From: Ganoderma boninense
Taxonomy: Eukaryota > Basidiomycota > Agaricomycetes > Polyporales > Polyporaceae
Assembly (NCBI GenBank): GCA_002900995.3
Contig: CM035315.1
Location: 1,473,967-1,537,966 of the forward strand
Length of the DNA: 64,000 nucleotides
Direction of reading: 5' to 3'
The translations under genes were made by a program, and so were the position numbers. Below the pieces are notes generated by a model. That model was not told the origin of the DNA. It ran no database searches and was given only the letters and a program-made list of their open reading frames with translations. Every line of letters starts with the position of its first letter. Position 1 is the stretch's first letter. Shown piece after piece: positions 21,247-33,043 of the stretch.

Positions 21247-24200
21247 ATGAAATTCGCCCAGTACGCCGGACTTTGCCACCAGCACAGCACTTCGAACTGA
21301 CCACTAACATCTAGATACCTTGACGAAACACAGGTGCGCACACAACGCCGGTTAATACACCTTATGGCTCGTCTAACCATCCGTTGCGATGCAGACTCCA
21401 GAATGGAAAAAGGCTTACATGTCAGTGTTTTCTTTCGTCCTCGGGTTTTTCACTCCCGCAACAAAGGGATCGGGCGCCGTAGACATGCACTTGCGCTGTC
21501 AGCGCGTTACTTGGCATCATTTCCCTCGGGAACAAAGGCCAGAGGAAATGGAACACTCCAGGGACACCGCTGCTTCATCGTTGTCGACCAGCAGGGCACA
21601 ATGGGTGCTCTGGGAAGTGCAACTCGAATGAACGTCCCGGCGTTTCTGTTTTTGGCTTTCGGCCGAATGTTACTTCCGCTGCCATGGACACGAGTCCAGA
21701 GGCTCTCGCAATTCCTATTGAGGCGGCGCGCTGAAGACCGCCGCTGTTTTGGTCTAGTCCCAATTCTTTGCGACTAGTAGTAGCCCCTCGGACACAGGCA
21801 CATTGGACGGTCCAACTCGACTGAAGGATGGAATGAGGGACATCCAAAATTTTGGACAGGTCGCTGGTTGTTGGTAAGACCACTGGAAGCTGCCTTCGAA
21901 ACACCTGTTCATCAGGACCATTCCTTTCTCCCTTTGCTTGCGACACTCGCGGTGGAGGCTACTCGCGAGTATAGATTCAAGCTACACTAGGGGTCGAAAG
22001 GGCGTTGTGAGAAACTACTGACACCCTTCCCACAGAGATTACCGCGGCCTCAAAAAGTGTATTAGCGCAATCCGCCGCGCGCACCAATCAGTCACAATAG
22101 GTATAGCAGACAACGAACAGGTCGTCCTCTCCCCCACATCCGACCGCGCCTCAGACACCAGCGTCAACACTAACGTGGTCGGACCTCCACGCCCATCCCA
22201 TGAGACCGTCTCATCGGCGGCGCACTCAGCAGGTCTAGGATCTTCGCTTCGACCAGGGCTCCGCGCCGACGCTCTACGCACGCGCTCGCGCGAAGATCAA
22301 ACGCTACGCTCGCACTCCGACATTAGCCTAACCATCGCGCGCAGCGACGAACTGAATCCCTCCGCGTCGCACATCAGGATCCAGACCCCGGACGTCGAGG
22401 GCCGCCGCCCGACGCCCGTCCGCGCCACCACCTTCCAGGGCCAGGGCGCGGTGGGAAACGGCCACCCGCACCGGACGCGCGGCTCGACGCTCGTGTCAAC
22501 GCTGCGCGCGTTCACCCTGCCGCACCTGAACTCCTTGCGCGGCACGACGAACGGGACGGTCGAGGGACATGGCGGGCCGCGGTTCGACCTGGGACGGCCG
22601 ATACCGCTCATCGAGCTCCTGCCCCAGCTGACGGCGGTCGAGCGGGCGTTCTTCGAGAAGCTGGACCAGGAGCTCGACAAGGTGGAGAGCTTCTACATCG
22701 AGAGGGAGAAGGATATGCACCTCAGGTCAGTGTTTCTGGATGTGGATGGGGTTGCCGGCATGTCTCACATAGCGCACAACCTGACGTCCTGTTGTCTCGC
22801 AGAGCGAATCTCCTGAAGGATCAGCTACGAGAGCTGACGGACCACCGACGTGCATTCTACGAGGCGCATCCAGTCACTGCAACCTACTCGTGGTTACATC
22901 TGCGCCTTCCCATACCCCCTCCCATACTCCCCGATGTCCTCATCCGGCGCCGCAAGGGGGCACACGACCATTCCCCTCCCATTCGCCCGCACTCGCTGCC
23001 TCCCCCAGCCCCCGACCGGCCAGGGAAGGCCTGGCGCTCCTCCTTCATCTCCAAGCACTCCGACCCACCCCCAGACATCCAAGTCGTCGCGTCCGGCACA
23101 GACGGGCGCGGGGACCAGGCCGAGCATCACAGCGACGAGACCGACACCACGCTCCCAGCCATGGGCTCAGGGTCTGGGTCTGGGTCCCGGTCAGGGTCGC
23201 GCCGCTGGAAGAACAAGATGCTCGGGGTGTCGAAGATCGTGCTCGAGAAGAACCCGACGTCCGGCAGCGAGCGGACGGACGACGGCGGGGCGGACGCGGA
23301 CAACGAGGAGGAGGAGACGCGCAAGAACGACAACGACCCGGGAGAGAGCTCGGAGAGCGCGGATCCCAACTCGAAGAGCCGGTCAGGGAGCTGGAGGCAT
23401 GGGAAGGGTCTTCCGCTGAGGTACGACCCCGAGGAGTACCAGCATGCGAAGAAGCAGCTGAAGAAGGCGGTGTTGGAGTGTTATCGGTGAGTGCGCATGT
23501 GGGCACGATCGAGTCTCACCATTGACTTTCTCCAACAGTGGCCTTGAGCTCCTGAACAACTACAGGGTACAGATGGATATATCCACGCCTAAAATGCGCA
23601 TATATTTACGTTACATGATTACAGACTCTCAACTTGATCGGTTCCGAAAAGCCTTGAAAAAGTTCGAGAAAGTCACGAAGGTAACAGCGCACGTGTTCAC
23701 GTATTTTACGTGTCATTTTGTTCATGCCCGCCTTCAGATTCCGGCACAAGTCGCGTATACGAAGGAAAGGATCGAGCCGAGCGCTATCTCTTCAGGTGCT
23801 ACTCTCGACCTCCTTATCGACGACATGGAAGCGCTCTTCGCCGCACGTTTCGGTATGCACGCGCTCCTTGGGGAGTCGTTAATCTACAGGAACAAAGAGC
23901 TTATATGTACAAATCGCAGCTCGCGGGGACAAGAAACGTGCGCGGGCGCGACTGCGCGGAGGGGCGACGCTCACGACGCACCACTTCAGCACGTTCCGCA
24001 CGGGTATGGCGCTCGGGCTCGGCATACCAGCGCTCGCGGCTGGGCTCTATCAGAGTGCGTTCCTCGTCTTCGCGGGAAGCATGCGTGGCTTTTGTGCTTA
24101 TCTCCATATGGAACGGTCATGTAGGCTTCCAAGAGGAGACACGAGCAGAGATACCTGGGTGGGGTGGGCTCATGTTCGTGTATGGGGTGTTCTTCGTCCC

Positions 24201-25919
24201 CGCGTTTTTCTCCCTCTTGGTGGGGGCCAATCTGCTGGTGTGGGCACGGGCCCGGATCAACTACGTTTTTATATTCGGTGGGTGTATGCGCGTTCATGTG
24301 CGCATATAGTTGTTGAACGTGCTGCAGAGCTGGATTTGCGGACGAAGATGGACTATCGCGTATACTTTGAGGTCTGTCCCAGTATGCTGTTCCACATGAG
24401 TGTCCAACTGCGCTGACTGTGTGGGTTTCGAGTAGCTCCCTGCCTTCCTGCTTTCCCTGCTCTGCTACGCCTTCTGGCTGTCCTTCAGCCGAATCGGCGC
24501 TAGACATGTCGCGCCAGGGACGTGGCCCTTGCTCTGGTTATTATTCACTGGACTGGTCGTGATCAACCCCCTGCCGGTCATGTGGAAGCCATCACGGGTG
24601 TGGCTCCTCCGCAACATATCGCGCCTCCTCACGTCGGGCGTGCATCGAGTCGAGTTCGCAGATTTCTGGATGGGGTGCGTGGCAGCATAGCTTGCGTACA
24701 CCTCGGCGTCCGGCTGACTTGTCGCTCTGCGGCCTGTGGAACAGAGACCAGTTTTGCAGCTTGACGTTCACCTTGGGCAATTTGTTCTTCGTGGGGTGCC
24801 TATATGCGCAAGGCATAGACCAACATTGGAGGCAGTGTATGCCGAGCCCTGGCCCGCGATGGGGCATCGCGTTCCTCCTCGCAGCGCTGCCCCTCCTGGT
24901 GCGTCTAGTCCAATCCGTCAAGCGTTACGTGGATTCGGGTCTGATAACGCACTTGATCAACGTACGTCCTAATTTTGTTTTATTGTTTGGTGGAGGACTG
25001 TCGGTGATCGCGGCTGTAGGGTGGGAAGTACGGCTCAGGAATTCTCCAAATCCTGTTCTACTTCCTTTGGCGTTCCCAAGGTGCGGAGATAACGCTTCTT
25101 TCAGCTCGGCGAACTACACTGACATGATGATTCATTCCTACAGGCGGTGTTCACGGCCCCATGTTCGTCGCATGGTGTGTTTTCGCCACCAGCTATTCCA
25201 TTTATGCAGGATCTTGGGTAATGTCACGCCCTTTCAGCTTCACCCATCTCTGCACTGACGCTGTTCCACGTAGGACCTTCTGATGGATTGGTCTCTTCTC
25301 CGACCGCATGCTCCGTACTCTATGCTCCGACCAGAACTGCTATACCATAACGCGATACCCGTGAGTGTGGTCACCCGCAGTGATATCAAACGTAACTTTA
25401 ACCGCCCCCCCACAGTTTTATTATTTTGCTATTGTGCGTGAAGGAGCCGCCCTGCGATCGTCAGACTGTAGGAAGAATGCTGACACGACAGCACAGGTCT
25501 CCAACATCCTAATCCGCTTCATTTGGGTAATTTACATCCCCTCACGAGGGCCAAACTATATCATCCGCACATTTATAGCCGCGATGCTGGAAATCCTTCG
25601 CCGCTGGCAGTGGAACTTCCGTGGGTGTCGCCGCGCCGCATGCACTTGTCTTCCTGGCTTCTAACATTCTCATTGGCTCCGCTCTGCAGTACGCCTCGAG
25701 AACGAGCACCTCGGTAATATTGATCAGTATCGAGTCACACGGGAGGTGCCCCTGCCATATACGCACGAGGATCACTCACACGATTCGGACGGCGATGATG
25801 ACGACGACGAGAAGACCCACGAGAGCGGATCAAGCAAGTCCTGGCGCACGCCTCGACGCGGCAGGGGCATCGAAACGGATGGAACTGCTGCGGAGAGCGG
25901 TGTGGTTTCGGACATCTGA
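21247..25919 (+). CDS. SPX-EXS phosphate exporter, XPR1/Syg1 homologue, 19 exons
   Basis: Exons: 21247..21260, 21315..21333, 21395..21420, 22036..22725, 22803..23486, 23539..23566, 23625..23680, 23738..23852, 23920..24054, 24125..24277, 24328..24371, 24436..24674, 24745..24961, 25020..25080, 25144..25217, 25274..25360, 25416..25433, 25497..25620 and 25690..25919; about 1004 aa. The SPX domain starts MKFAQYLDETQ, continues TPEWKKAYIDYRGLKKC and ends near FRKALKKFEKVTK. Membrane segments and the EXS domain follow: FVYGVFFVPAFFSLLVGANL, RVEFADFWMGDQFCSLTFT, LVRLVQSVKRYVDSGL, FIAAMLEILRRWQWNF. The tail is acidic. In this family SPX senses inositol pyrophosphates and EXS exports phosphate. In exon 7 one T is missing near 23641 (GGTTCC where the family has Gly-Phe-Arg-Lys). 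Intron 3 is unusually long at 615 nt. Confidence 0.9.
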
Positions 25920-26392
25920 GCGGACAGGGTTTTTTCTGGCGCCCTAGTGCCGTGGCCATTGTGTGGCCAGGCCGTGGCTGCGCGAACGTCGATTCGCATG
26001 GTCGCGTCGTGATTGGCCGCATTCTTCCATCTAACTACCACGTATGGTTAATCTAGAGATATGTTCCGCGTCCTCCGCCTTGCTGTGATGTTCGAGGACG
26101 AGTTTGGATTGCATATTGGGGTCCCGGCTCATTGTCTCGTGCGGTTCAGGGTTCTGGTATTAGGTTTGCTGTCAATTTCTCGAGATTCCTGTTCGATCTG
26201 AGTACCATGGAAGCACATTGACGTCTATTCTTTTCGCGCCAGGGAATGAGCCCGTGCTAGGTATTAGCAGATGCCATTTCAAGTCCTCTTTCTGTCTAGG
26301 ATGTATCCCATGGTCTTACACTATAAATTTTCACGGCGCCGGTCATTCCGACGGTAACGTCCAGTTCAACCCCTCATTGCACACTCTTCTCA
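25920..26392. other. Intergenic spacer upstream of the F-box/WD40 gene
   Basis: No supported gene. Holds the 3' flank of the phosphate exporter gene and the promoter region of the next gene. Confidence 0.4.
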
Positions 26393-28754
26393 ATGTCTCA
26401 CCGTCGTTTGTCGGTAGAGGTCGTAGAGATGGTCATCGACGAGCTCGCGGACGACGTTCCGTCTCTCCGCGCTGTCGCTCTCGTATCCCACGGCCTCCTA
26501 CCCCGAGCACGATATCACCTATTCGTCCCACATCGGAATACGCAACAGAGGACAGATGAACTCCCTCCAAGAGTTTCTTGACAAGCCCTACATCTGCCGC
26601 CTTGTCCAGTGCGTAACGATCTCCACCACGGACGCCGAGCCGAACTCCTTCCTGCTCCTCGAAAACACCCCCATCCCGCTCCTCACACTCCTGCCGAACC
26701 TGCGCCGTTGGGTCGTGACGAACAAGTCTCTCGACTTCAAGGGCCAGCATTGGCTGTCACTTAGCCACTCCACTCTGTCCAGCCTCAAGAAATACGCGGC
26801 GAACATCAGGCACCTGTACATTAACACGCTCTCCTTCTCGAGCTGTGTGGACATCGTCAAGTTCGTCTCGGCCTTTTCGGGTCTTCATACTTTAGAGTGT
26901 GAGGAGATCAACGTCAAGAAAGAAGGTGCCGCCAACACCCTGCCATAACGTATCAGCGCCTTGCTCCTCAATGCCGTCTCTCTCGCCTGCTGGTGAGCCC
27001 TCCGCGTCCCTATTGTTTTCAAAAATAGAGAAGTAATCTCACAATGTACATAGATCCGTAGGGACGTTTCCGAGACTGCAGTCGTATCACTGCTGCAGAC
27101 AAGCAAATTGTCGCTGCAAGAAGTCGCTATTCATGTTACCCACGAGCAAGCTAACAGCGGTACGTGTGGACTTCGTACCGTCAGCCAGCGCCTCTTAACG
27201 ATACACTCAATCTTCAGGCCAACTGTGGGCTCTCGCAGTGCAAATGCCCAAATTGAACTCGTTGACATTGTCGATCCCTGTAGAAGGTCGCAGGGAGACC
27301 TTCGTGCAGGTCATTGGACGCATCTCCACACTCTTCCGGCTTCTCGCTAGCGTCACCTCCGTGCCGATGAAGGAATTGCGGGTGGAGTGCTACGGCTCCT
27401 CGATGTGGTCCCTAAACACCGTTCTATCTCAAGAAGGCGCTCGAGGTGTTTGTCTCGAGCTAGAGCGAATTTTGCTCACGTTTTCTCGGTGCGAAGTGAA
27501 GTTCTCTATCGCTGGGCACAGCAGGAGCTTGCAGCCCCTCCAAGGACATCTCAGGATCCTCGCGCTGGCAGGCCGATTCCCTGCATTGTGTAGTCAGGGA
27601 AAGGTCAAGGTGGAGCTGTCGCAGGGTCAGTTCTTCACAACTATTCGTCAGCTACTACTAACAGGTCATTTGTAGCTGGCAGTGCACGCGCTATCCTCGG
27701 TCATGCCAGTGGCGTTCAGACCCTCGTCCTGTCCCCAGACGATAAGTGGGTTGCCAGTGCTGCATCAGACGGAACTGTCGTACTCTGGGACGCCATGCAA
27801 CAAACCTTGGCGTGGGAGCGGCCAGTGTCCAAGAAAAGTGGTCACCCAGTTTCCCTTGCTTTTTCAGCTGACAGTCGACGTCTCGCATCAACCGGAGACG
27901 ACGGGATTGTGGTTTGGCATATCGCTGACTCAGGCGAGGTTGAGCGAGCCTACACGGTTAGCATGGAGGACGCAACCATCCGAACGTGCGCCTGGTCCCC
28001 CAACGGTGCGCACCTTGCAGTTGGGTGCACAAATGCAACTATCCACGTCCTGGATGGGCAAAACTTGCGTGAGCTTCACGTGCTCAAGCTCACCAGAGGC
28101 GCACCGAGCAATCTCGCGGATAGGGAGCTCACGGTGGAACGCCTTGTGTTTTCCAGCGGGCGGTGGCTACTGTCCTTGACGCCAGATGGTTCCCACGACT
28201 GCCATTGTTGTGTCTGGGACGTTACGTCTGGGAGGTTACACACCGCGCTCCCTCCGCACACCGCCTCCGTCACGGCCGCCGCATTCGATCCTGCGGGCAC
28301 GCGCCTCGCTACCGCATCCACGGACCACACCGTCCGGATCTGGGACCTCGACGCTGAACCGGCGGCAGCCCTGTCGATCCTGCGAGGGCATTCGGGCCCC
28401 GTGTTGGCCGTCGCGTTCTCACCCGACGGCAAGTTCGTCCTGTCAGCGTCGGAAGACCGGAAAGCGAAGATTTGGCCGGTCTCGGGAGGCGAGCACATCC
28501 TCTCGTTCAAGCACTTCAATTGGGTGCAGGCAGCCGTTTTTTCGCCTGATGGAAAGTATGTAGCGACAGGGTCGTGGGACCACACCGTGCGGTTGTTCAA
28601 AGTGAGCGATGGTTCTCTGGTGAAGAGGTTCTGGGAACACACGGGCGCACCGGTGCGTCATGTGGCCTTCTCCCGGGACGGGAAGACGTTATGGTCCGGG
28701 GCGGATGACGGGTCTGTGTACGGTCAGCGGCTTGAGGGAGTGACTGCGGCGTAG
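26393..28754 (+). CDS. F-box-like region spliced to an 8-repeat WD40 propeller
   Basis: Exons: 26393..26992, 27054..27159, 27218..27625 and 27676..28754. The first starts MSHRRLSVEVVEMVIDEL, an F-box-type helix followed by ALVSHGLLPRARYHLF. Leucine-rich text follows (NSLQEFLDKPYICRLVQCV, LPNLRRWVV, MPKLNSLTLSIPVEGR). The last exon is an intact WD40 domain with about eight repeats, for example ILGHASGVQTLVLSPDDKWV, TASTDHTVRIWDL and FSPDGKYVATGSWDHTV. The last intron (27626..27675) has donor GTCAGT, branch CTACTAAC and acceptor TTTGTAG, and its phases match, so the parts appear to be one transcript. Exon 1 needs two compensating one-base corrections, near 26528 and 26935. F-box/WD40 proteins usually select substrates for SCF ubiquitin ligases; that role is inferred. 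The WD40 part is certain and the fusion is likely. Confidence 0.7.
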
Positions 28755-28977
28755 GATCCAGGTCTACTGTGTAGAGCGCAGCGCTTGGATGAGGACTGTA
28801 TGTAGTTTCGCAGTACGCAATCTTCCGTGGCGGTCAACGTCGCTAGGATTCCTGTACAGTAGTCTACTCCTGATTGCGGCTGAGAGTAGGAGTAGCACCT
28901 ATCCTGTCTCATTTCAGATCTTTACGCACTGCTGGGAATGAAAAATGAAGTGGGTATCATTTGGAGTCAATAGCGTA

Positions 28978-31900
28978 CTACTTCATAGATGCGACAACCT
29001 GCTCGAGCTCTCTCGACACTAGGGAGTTGGGCGCAGATTTCCGTAATTGTCTTGATTAGTATTATTCGACTTTCGTTAGCATATTTGCTGCATAGAACGC
29101 GGAAGAAATGACGCACTCGAGCTTCGTCTTGTCATTACGGTCCTTGCATTCCTTCGCCGCGGCTCGCCAGTCGTTGCATAAGACATACAAGTCGGCACGC
29201 TTGGGTCCGTCACATCGCGGGACGTACGATAGGGCTTCTTTCTGATATCCTTTGTCAACGAGGTGCTTCACGAACGCCTCGAATCCAATAGGGTTTCGCC
29301 GGGATTTAGTGAATGCCTCGAGCCCTTCGAAATCGCGTACAGACGTGAGAGCGTGGAGTTTGAGGTACCAAAAGCTAGGCATCACATTCGAATCAGTCAT
29401 ATCTCAAAATCAACGTAGTTTGCATGCAAAGCCCACCGTTTGTCGGGAACCTTGAAATCGGACTTAATTTTGTCCGCGCGTTTCGCCATTCCGTTTATCA
29501 AACAAGTCCGAATAGTCTCGTTGACGCTTTGTCCAAAGAACACGATCTTGCCGTCGGCCTCCTTCTCAAGCGTTAGCTGCACCGTCATAAGACGCGCGCT
29601 CTCGTCCATCATCTGAGATCACGAGTGAGTCTACATGGTCACTTCCGCAGCGAGGATCGCACCTTCGCTTCGAAAGAACGGTCCTTGTCTTCCGAGAAGA
29701 ACTTCTGTGCCGCCTTGATAGAGGTCAGCTTTGCCGTAGGGTCCTATAGGATCCAAATGAGTGACAATCAACGCGGGCGGTGAAGAAGAGATCGTACTAG
29801 GGCGAGTGAAGCATCATCCATACAAAGCACTGCACTCTCGACCCTCCGGTCGTCCGAGTAGTAGAAGTCCCTAAGCATGTCGCGGTTCTGTTCGCGCGCA
29901 TACACCTGCAGCAATCTGCTTGCCAGCGCCAAGCGCGGCCCGCCGTCCTCGATGAGCCGGAAGAACGAGCCCAGCGATAGCCGTTTTTGCAGGTGCAGAA
30001 GGACGTGGTACACTGTCATTTCCACGGGTGTCAGCACTGCTCTCGCCGCATCCGCCCCACACCCACCCACTCACCGAGATCCGTGTCACCGCTCTCCACC
30101 GCCTTCGCGAGCGCGAGCTTGTCCTCCTGCATGCTCAGCAGCAACGGCACCTGGTCGGACGCCTTCGTCTCGTAGTCCAGCAGCCGCGTCGCGAGCGCGG
30201 TCCGCCCGACCTCCCACGCGCGCTTCGCGATGTCCGCGTAACTCACGCCCGCGCGGCCCCTGCCCAGCGTCTCGAACTTGTCGACGATGACGCGGCACAG
30301 CGCCTCGTCGCCCCCTTCGAGCTCCGCGTTCTTGCCTGTCCCGCTCGCCTGCGGCTTCGAGCGCACGATCTTCGCGCACGCCCAGTGCTTGAGGACCGCG
30401 TCGGGCGGGAGCGCGAGGTAGGACGAGATGCGCAGCGCGAGCAGGTGGAGGTTGCGTGCGAGGAGGCGAGAGACGAGGTGCGTGGGCGAGAGCTGCGTGT
30501 ACTGCGCGTAGGAGAGCGGGATGCCGATCTCGTAGAAGCGCGCGGCGTTGAGGACTTTGAGGGCTTGACCGACCTGGATGAAGTCGGAGGGGTCGTAGAG
30601 GTCCAGGAACGAGCGGCCGAACTTCGCTGCCTGCTCGCTCGTAAGTATCGGCCTGGACACATGGAAGAGAGGGATTGCTCGCAGAACGCACATTCAACAG
30701 GCGTCTTTGCCAGACTGGCTCCCATTCTCGCGCCGCTGCGTCAATGCATTCGTCCACTGCTGCGGCGAGCTCTGGGCGGATGCTTCGGATGCTTTCGTCT
30801 GCCTTGGGTGACCTCTTTGAAAAGTTTTCCCATGCATCGAAGAGGATAGCGGATGGCGACGTCGAGCCAGGTCGGAAGACTGAGGCAGACGATACTGTAG
30901 GAAGGAATGATTTCTAGGAACACGCATGCCACGATGATGATGATGAGGACGTACCGGGAACTTTCTGGACAAAGTCACAAGTATCTGGACCAATGACGCG
31001 AATGCCGTCGGGTTCTGTTGTCGCAAACATGGACCCAGGATAAAAGTACCTGAATGTATGCGCGCCCACCATGAAGCATTCATCGCAGCGATTACAACAA
31101 TGCGGAAGACGTACTGCAACGTATCACCAAAAGGCCCCACCAGTACTGCGACGCCGCGCCAAGTCACGAGTACCGCGTCATTCCCGCACCATTCGACCTG
31201 ATGTACATCCCCAGATACGCCCACTACCCCGGAAGTGTCGAACTCGGCCAGACTTCGCTGGAAGTCGGTCGAGACGACCCATAGAAGTCCCGAGTGCGTC
31301 AGGAGCGCGAGAGACTTGCCATTCGGGGAGGGAGACATGTGCGTAAACGGACCACGGGATATGCGCTGGTCGATGTTTTCGAGAGTGTCCACGCTGTATA
31401 TTGTCGACTCGACGGAGAGCAGGACCTCGACGTGACGCGAGATTGTTTGGTCGGGAGGGATGACGGTCCAGGACTGGGGCGGATGGGACAAGCCTGCACC
31501 ATAATTCGCATGTAGATGGGGGAGACGGGACACGAGCGGACGTGCGCACCTGGGTTGGCTAGCGTGAGTGGCTTGCCTCCGGACCACTCCTTCACCTCTA
31601 GGAACGTCAACGAGCCCGTGAGCGCAACGAGGCCGGTTTCGTGTATTCGCGCGTCGATGATGCCCAGCTCCCCCGCTTCACTCCCTAGTGAGTATTGTTG
31701 GTACTCCCCCTGCAGGTCGTATACGCGGTACACGCCCTCCTCATTGAGCACGACCAGCCGTTCATCGCCTGTCCACCCGAACCGAATTATCTTCCCTTGG
31801 TCCCACTGTACAGGCAGGTCAGAAGGTGTCGTTTGCAGATCCAAGAGTAGTAAGTATCCACACTGAACAGAAGTATGCCTTCCCCGGCGGGCGAATATAT

Positions 31901-32174
31901 GGATATTTGGGCCTTGGAGAATGTTGGCGCTGCGGTGTTTATGGCGACGAGCTTGGAGGTATCCCGCATGAGAGCTGAAAGATCATTTTAGGGGATTAAA
32001 TGGGCAGTGTCTGTGTCAACACACACCAATAGGACCCCCGTAGCGACATCCCGCGACGATGAAGTCTTGCAAGTCACCTGGTAGTTTCCCCGGAATGGTG
32101 TACAGTTGGTGTCGTCGGTAGAAAACGGAGCCATCCTGGATAGCCTCCCAGGAGAGTGTAGGATGCTCAGTCAT
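28978..32174 (-). CDS. VPS16: Vps16, HOPS/CORVET core subunit
   Basis: Twelve exons from ATG at 32174: 32174..32027, 31974..31862, 31805..31550, 31493..31115, 31049..30955, 30894..30692, 30630..30075, 30012..29798, 29743..29663, 29612..29437, 29374..29117 and 29050..28978; 850 aa, close to the family length. All phases match. The N-terminal beta-propeller part includes YRRHQLYTIPGKLPGDLQDF, IIRFGWTGDERLVVLNEEG and HMSPSPNGKSLALLTHSGLL. The alpha-solenoid part includes AAREWEPVWQRRLLNAAKF, ALKVLNAARFYEIGIPLSYA, DMLRDFYYSDDR and the end KLEQLRKSAPNS. Vps16 binds the SM protein Vps33 and is shared by the HOPS and CORVET tethers that act in vacuolar and endosomal fusion. No frame break is needed. 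It is convergent with the F-box/WD40 gene. Confidence 0.93.
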
Positions 32175-33043
32175 TTCTTCCTAGACAGTGCAGGGGGAAA
32201 GCAAGAGTACATAGATGCCCGGTCCCAAGTGGGAGTGAAGAGAATCGCCTCGTCGTGTGGCAGCCACTGTACCGGAGCGCCGATGCCGATGGAAATGGGC
32301 GCTTGTGTTGCCTGATTGGGACCGCAAGCCACGACCGACTTGAGTCGCCTTCAAGCTGATCCAGCGACGACGATCACAACTTCATACAAGCGTGGTCCTC
32401 AGGCTCTCATTACTTACTGTTCAAGAACGCATGTCGGCTCTATGGGACATAAATTTGGCCACAGATGAGGCGTAGCAACACATGTATAGGAAAACACTCG
32501 GGAACCTCAGGCTGAACCTCAACTTGAAGCTTGCCACTCCGTCTAACTTGAAGCGTGGTTCAGCCATCGAAGGAATACCCTGTGTGAGTTCTGGTGCAGT
32601 CTCCAGTTCGATTCTCTTATACATCCCGCTCAGTGATGCCACCGGGATGGAGATGTTACCTCGGTGTTCTAGAAGTGTGGAAACAAGTGTGGAAACAACT
32701 ACCAAGTATCGGACCCAGGGCGACTCCTTGCAATGTCGGCATATCGGAGAACAACTTCATCTCTGGTGATACTGTGCCATACTCGAAATGTCACTCGTCT
32801 ATCTTGTCTTGTCCTAAACACAGCAATCTCACGGAATCCGCAGTCCCCCGTATTCTACCCCATCGAACAGTCATGGTTCGTTTGGAAAAGACAGGTTCAA
32901 GCATTAGTATGCTGGAATGTTCGCTATCCGTACCGCAGTCGTGAGCTGTTGTCCATTGGTCGGCCGCAAGGTATACTACCACACCGCAATCGTTTGTCCG
33001 GTGGCAACCTTTGCAACTAAGCGTATCCCCGTCCCCGCACCTT

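Noticed and set aside
21575..21946. 123-codon minus-strand ORF inside intron 3 of the phosphate exporter
   Set aside because: No family resemblance and no promoter or splice context; kept only as part of the long-intron observation.
22890..23525. 211-codon ORF overlapping the SPX linker region
   Set aside because: Out-of-frame shadow of the low-complexity SPX linker; the correct frame continues into conserved EXS text.
23567..23624. In-frame retention of 58 nt in the phosphate exporter
   Set aside because: At first the ORF seemed to read straight through. The stretch has a GTACAG donor and TTACAG acceptor, and splicing it gives YRTLNLIG, which fits the family, provided one missing T is restored just after it.
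30028..30849. Long plus-strand ORF of 273 codons opposite Vps16
   Set aside because: It is the mirror of the GC-rich Vps16 exon 7 region; Vps16 matches its family in every exon, and the plus-strand reading is rich in Arg and Glu without any family resemblance.
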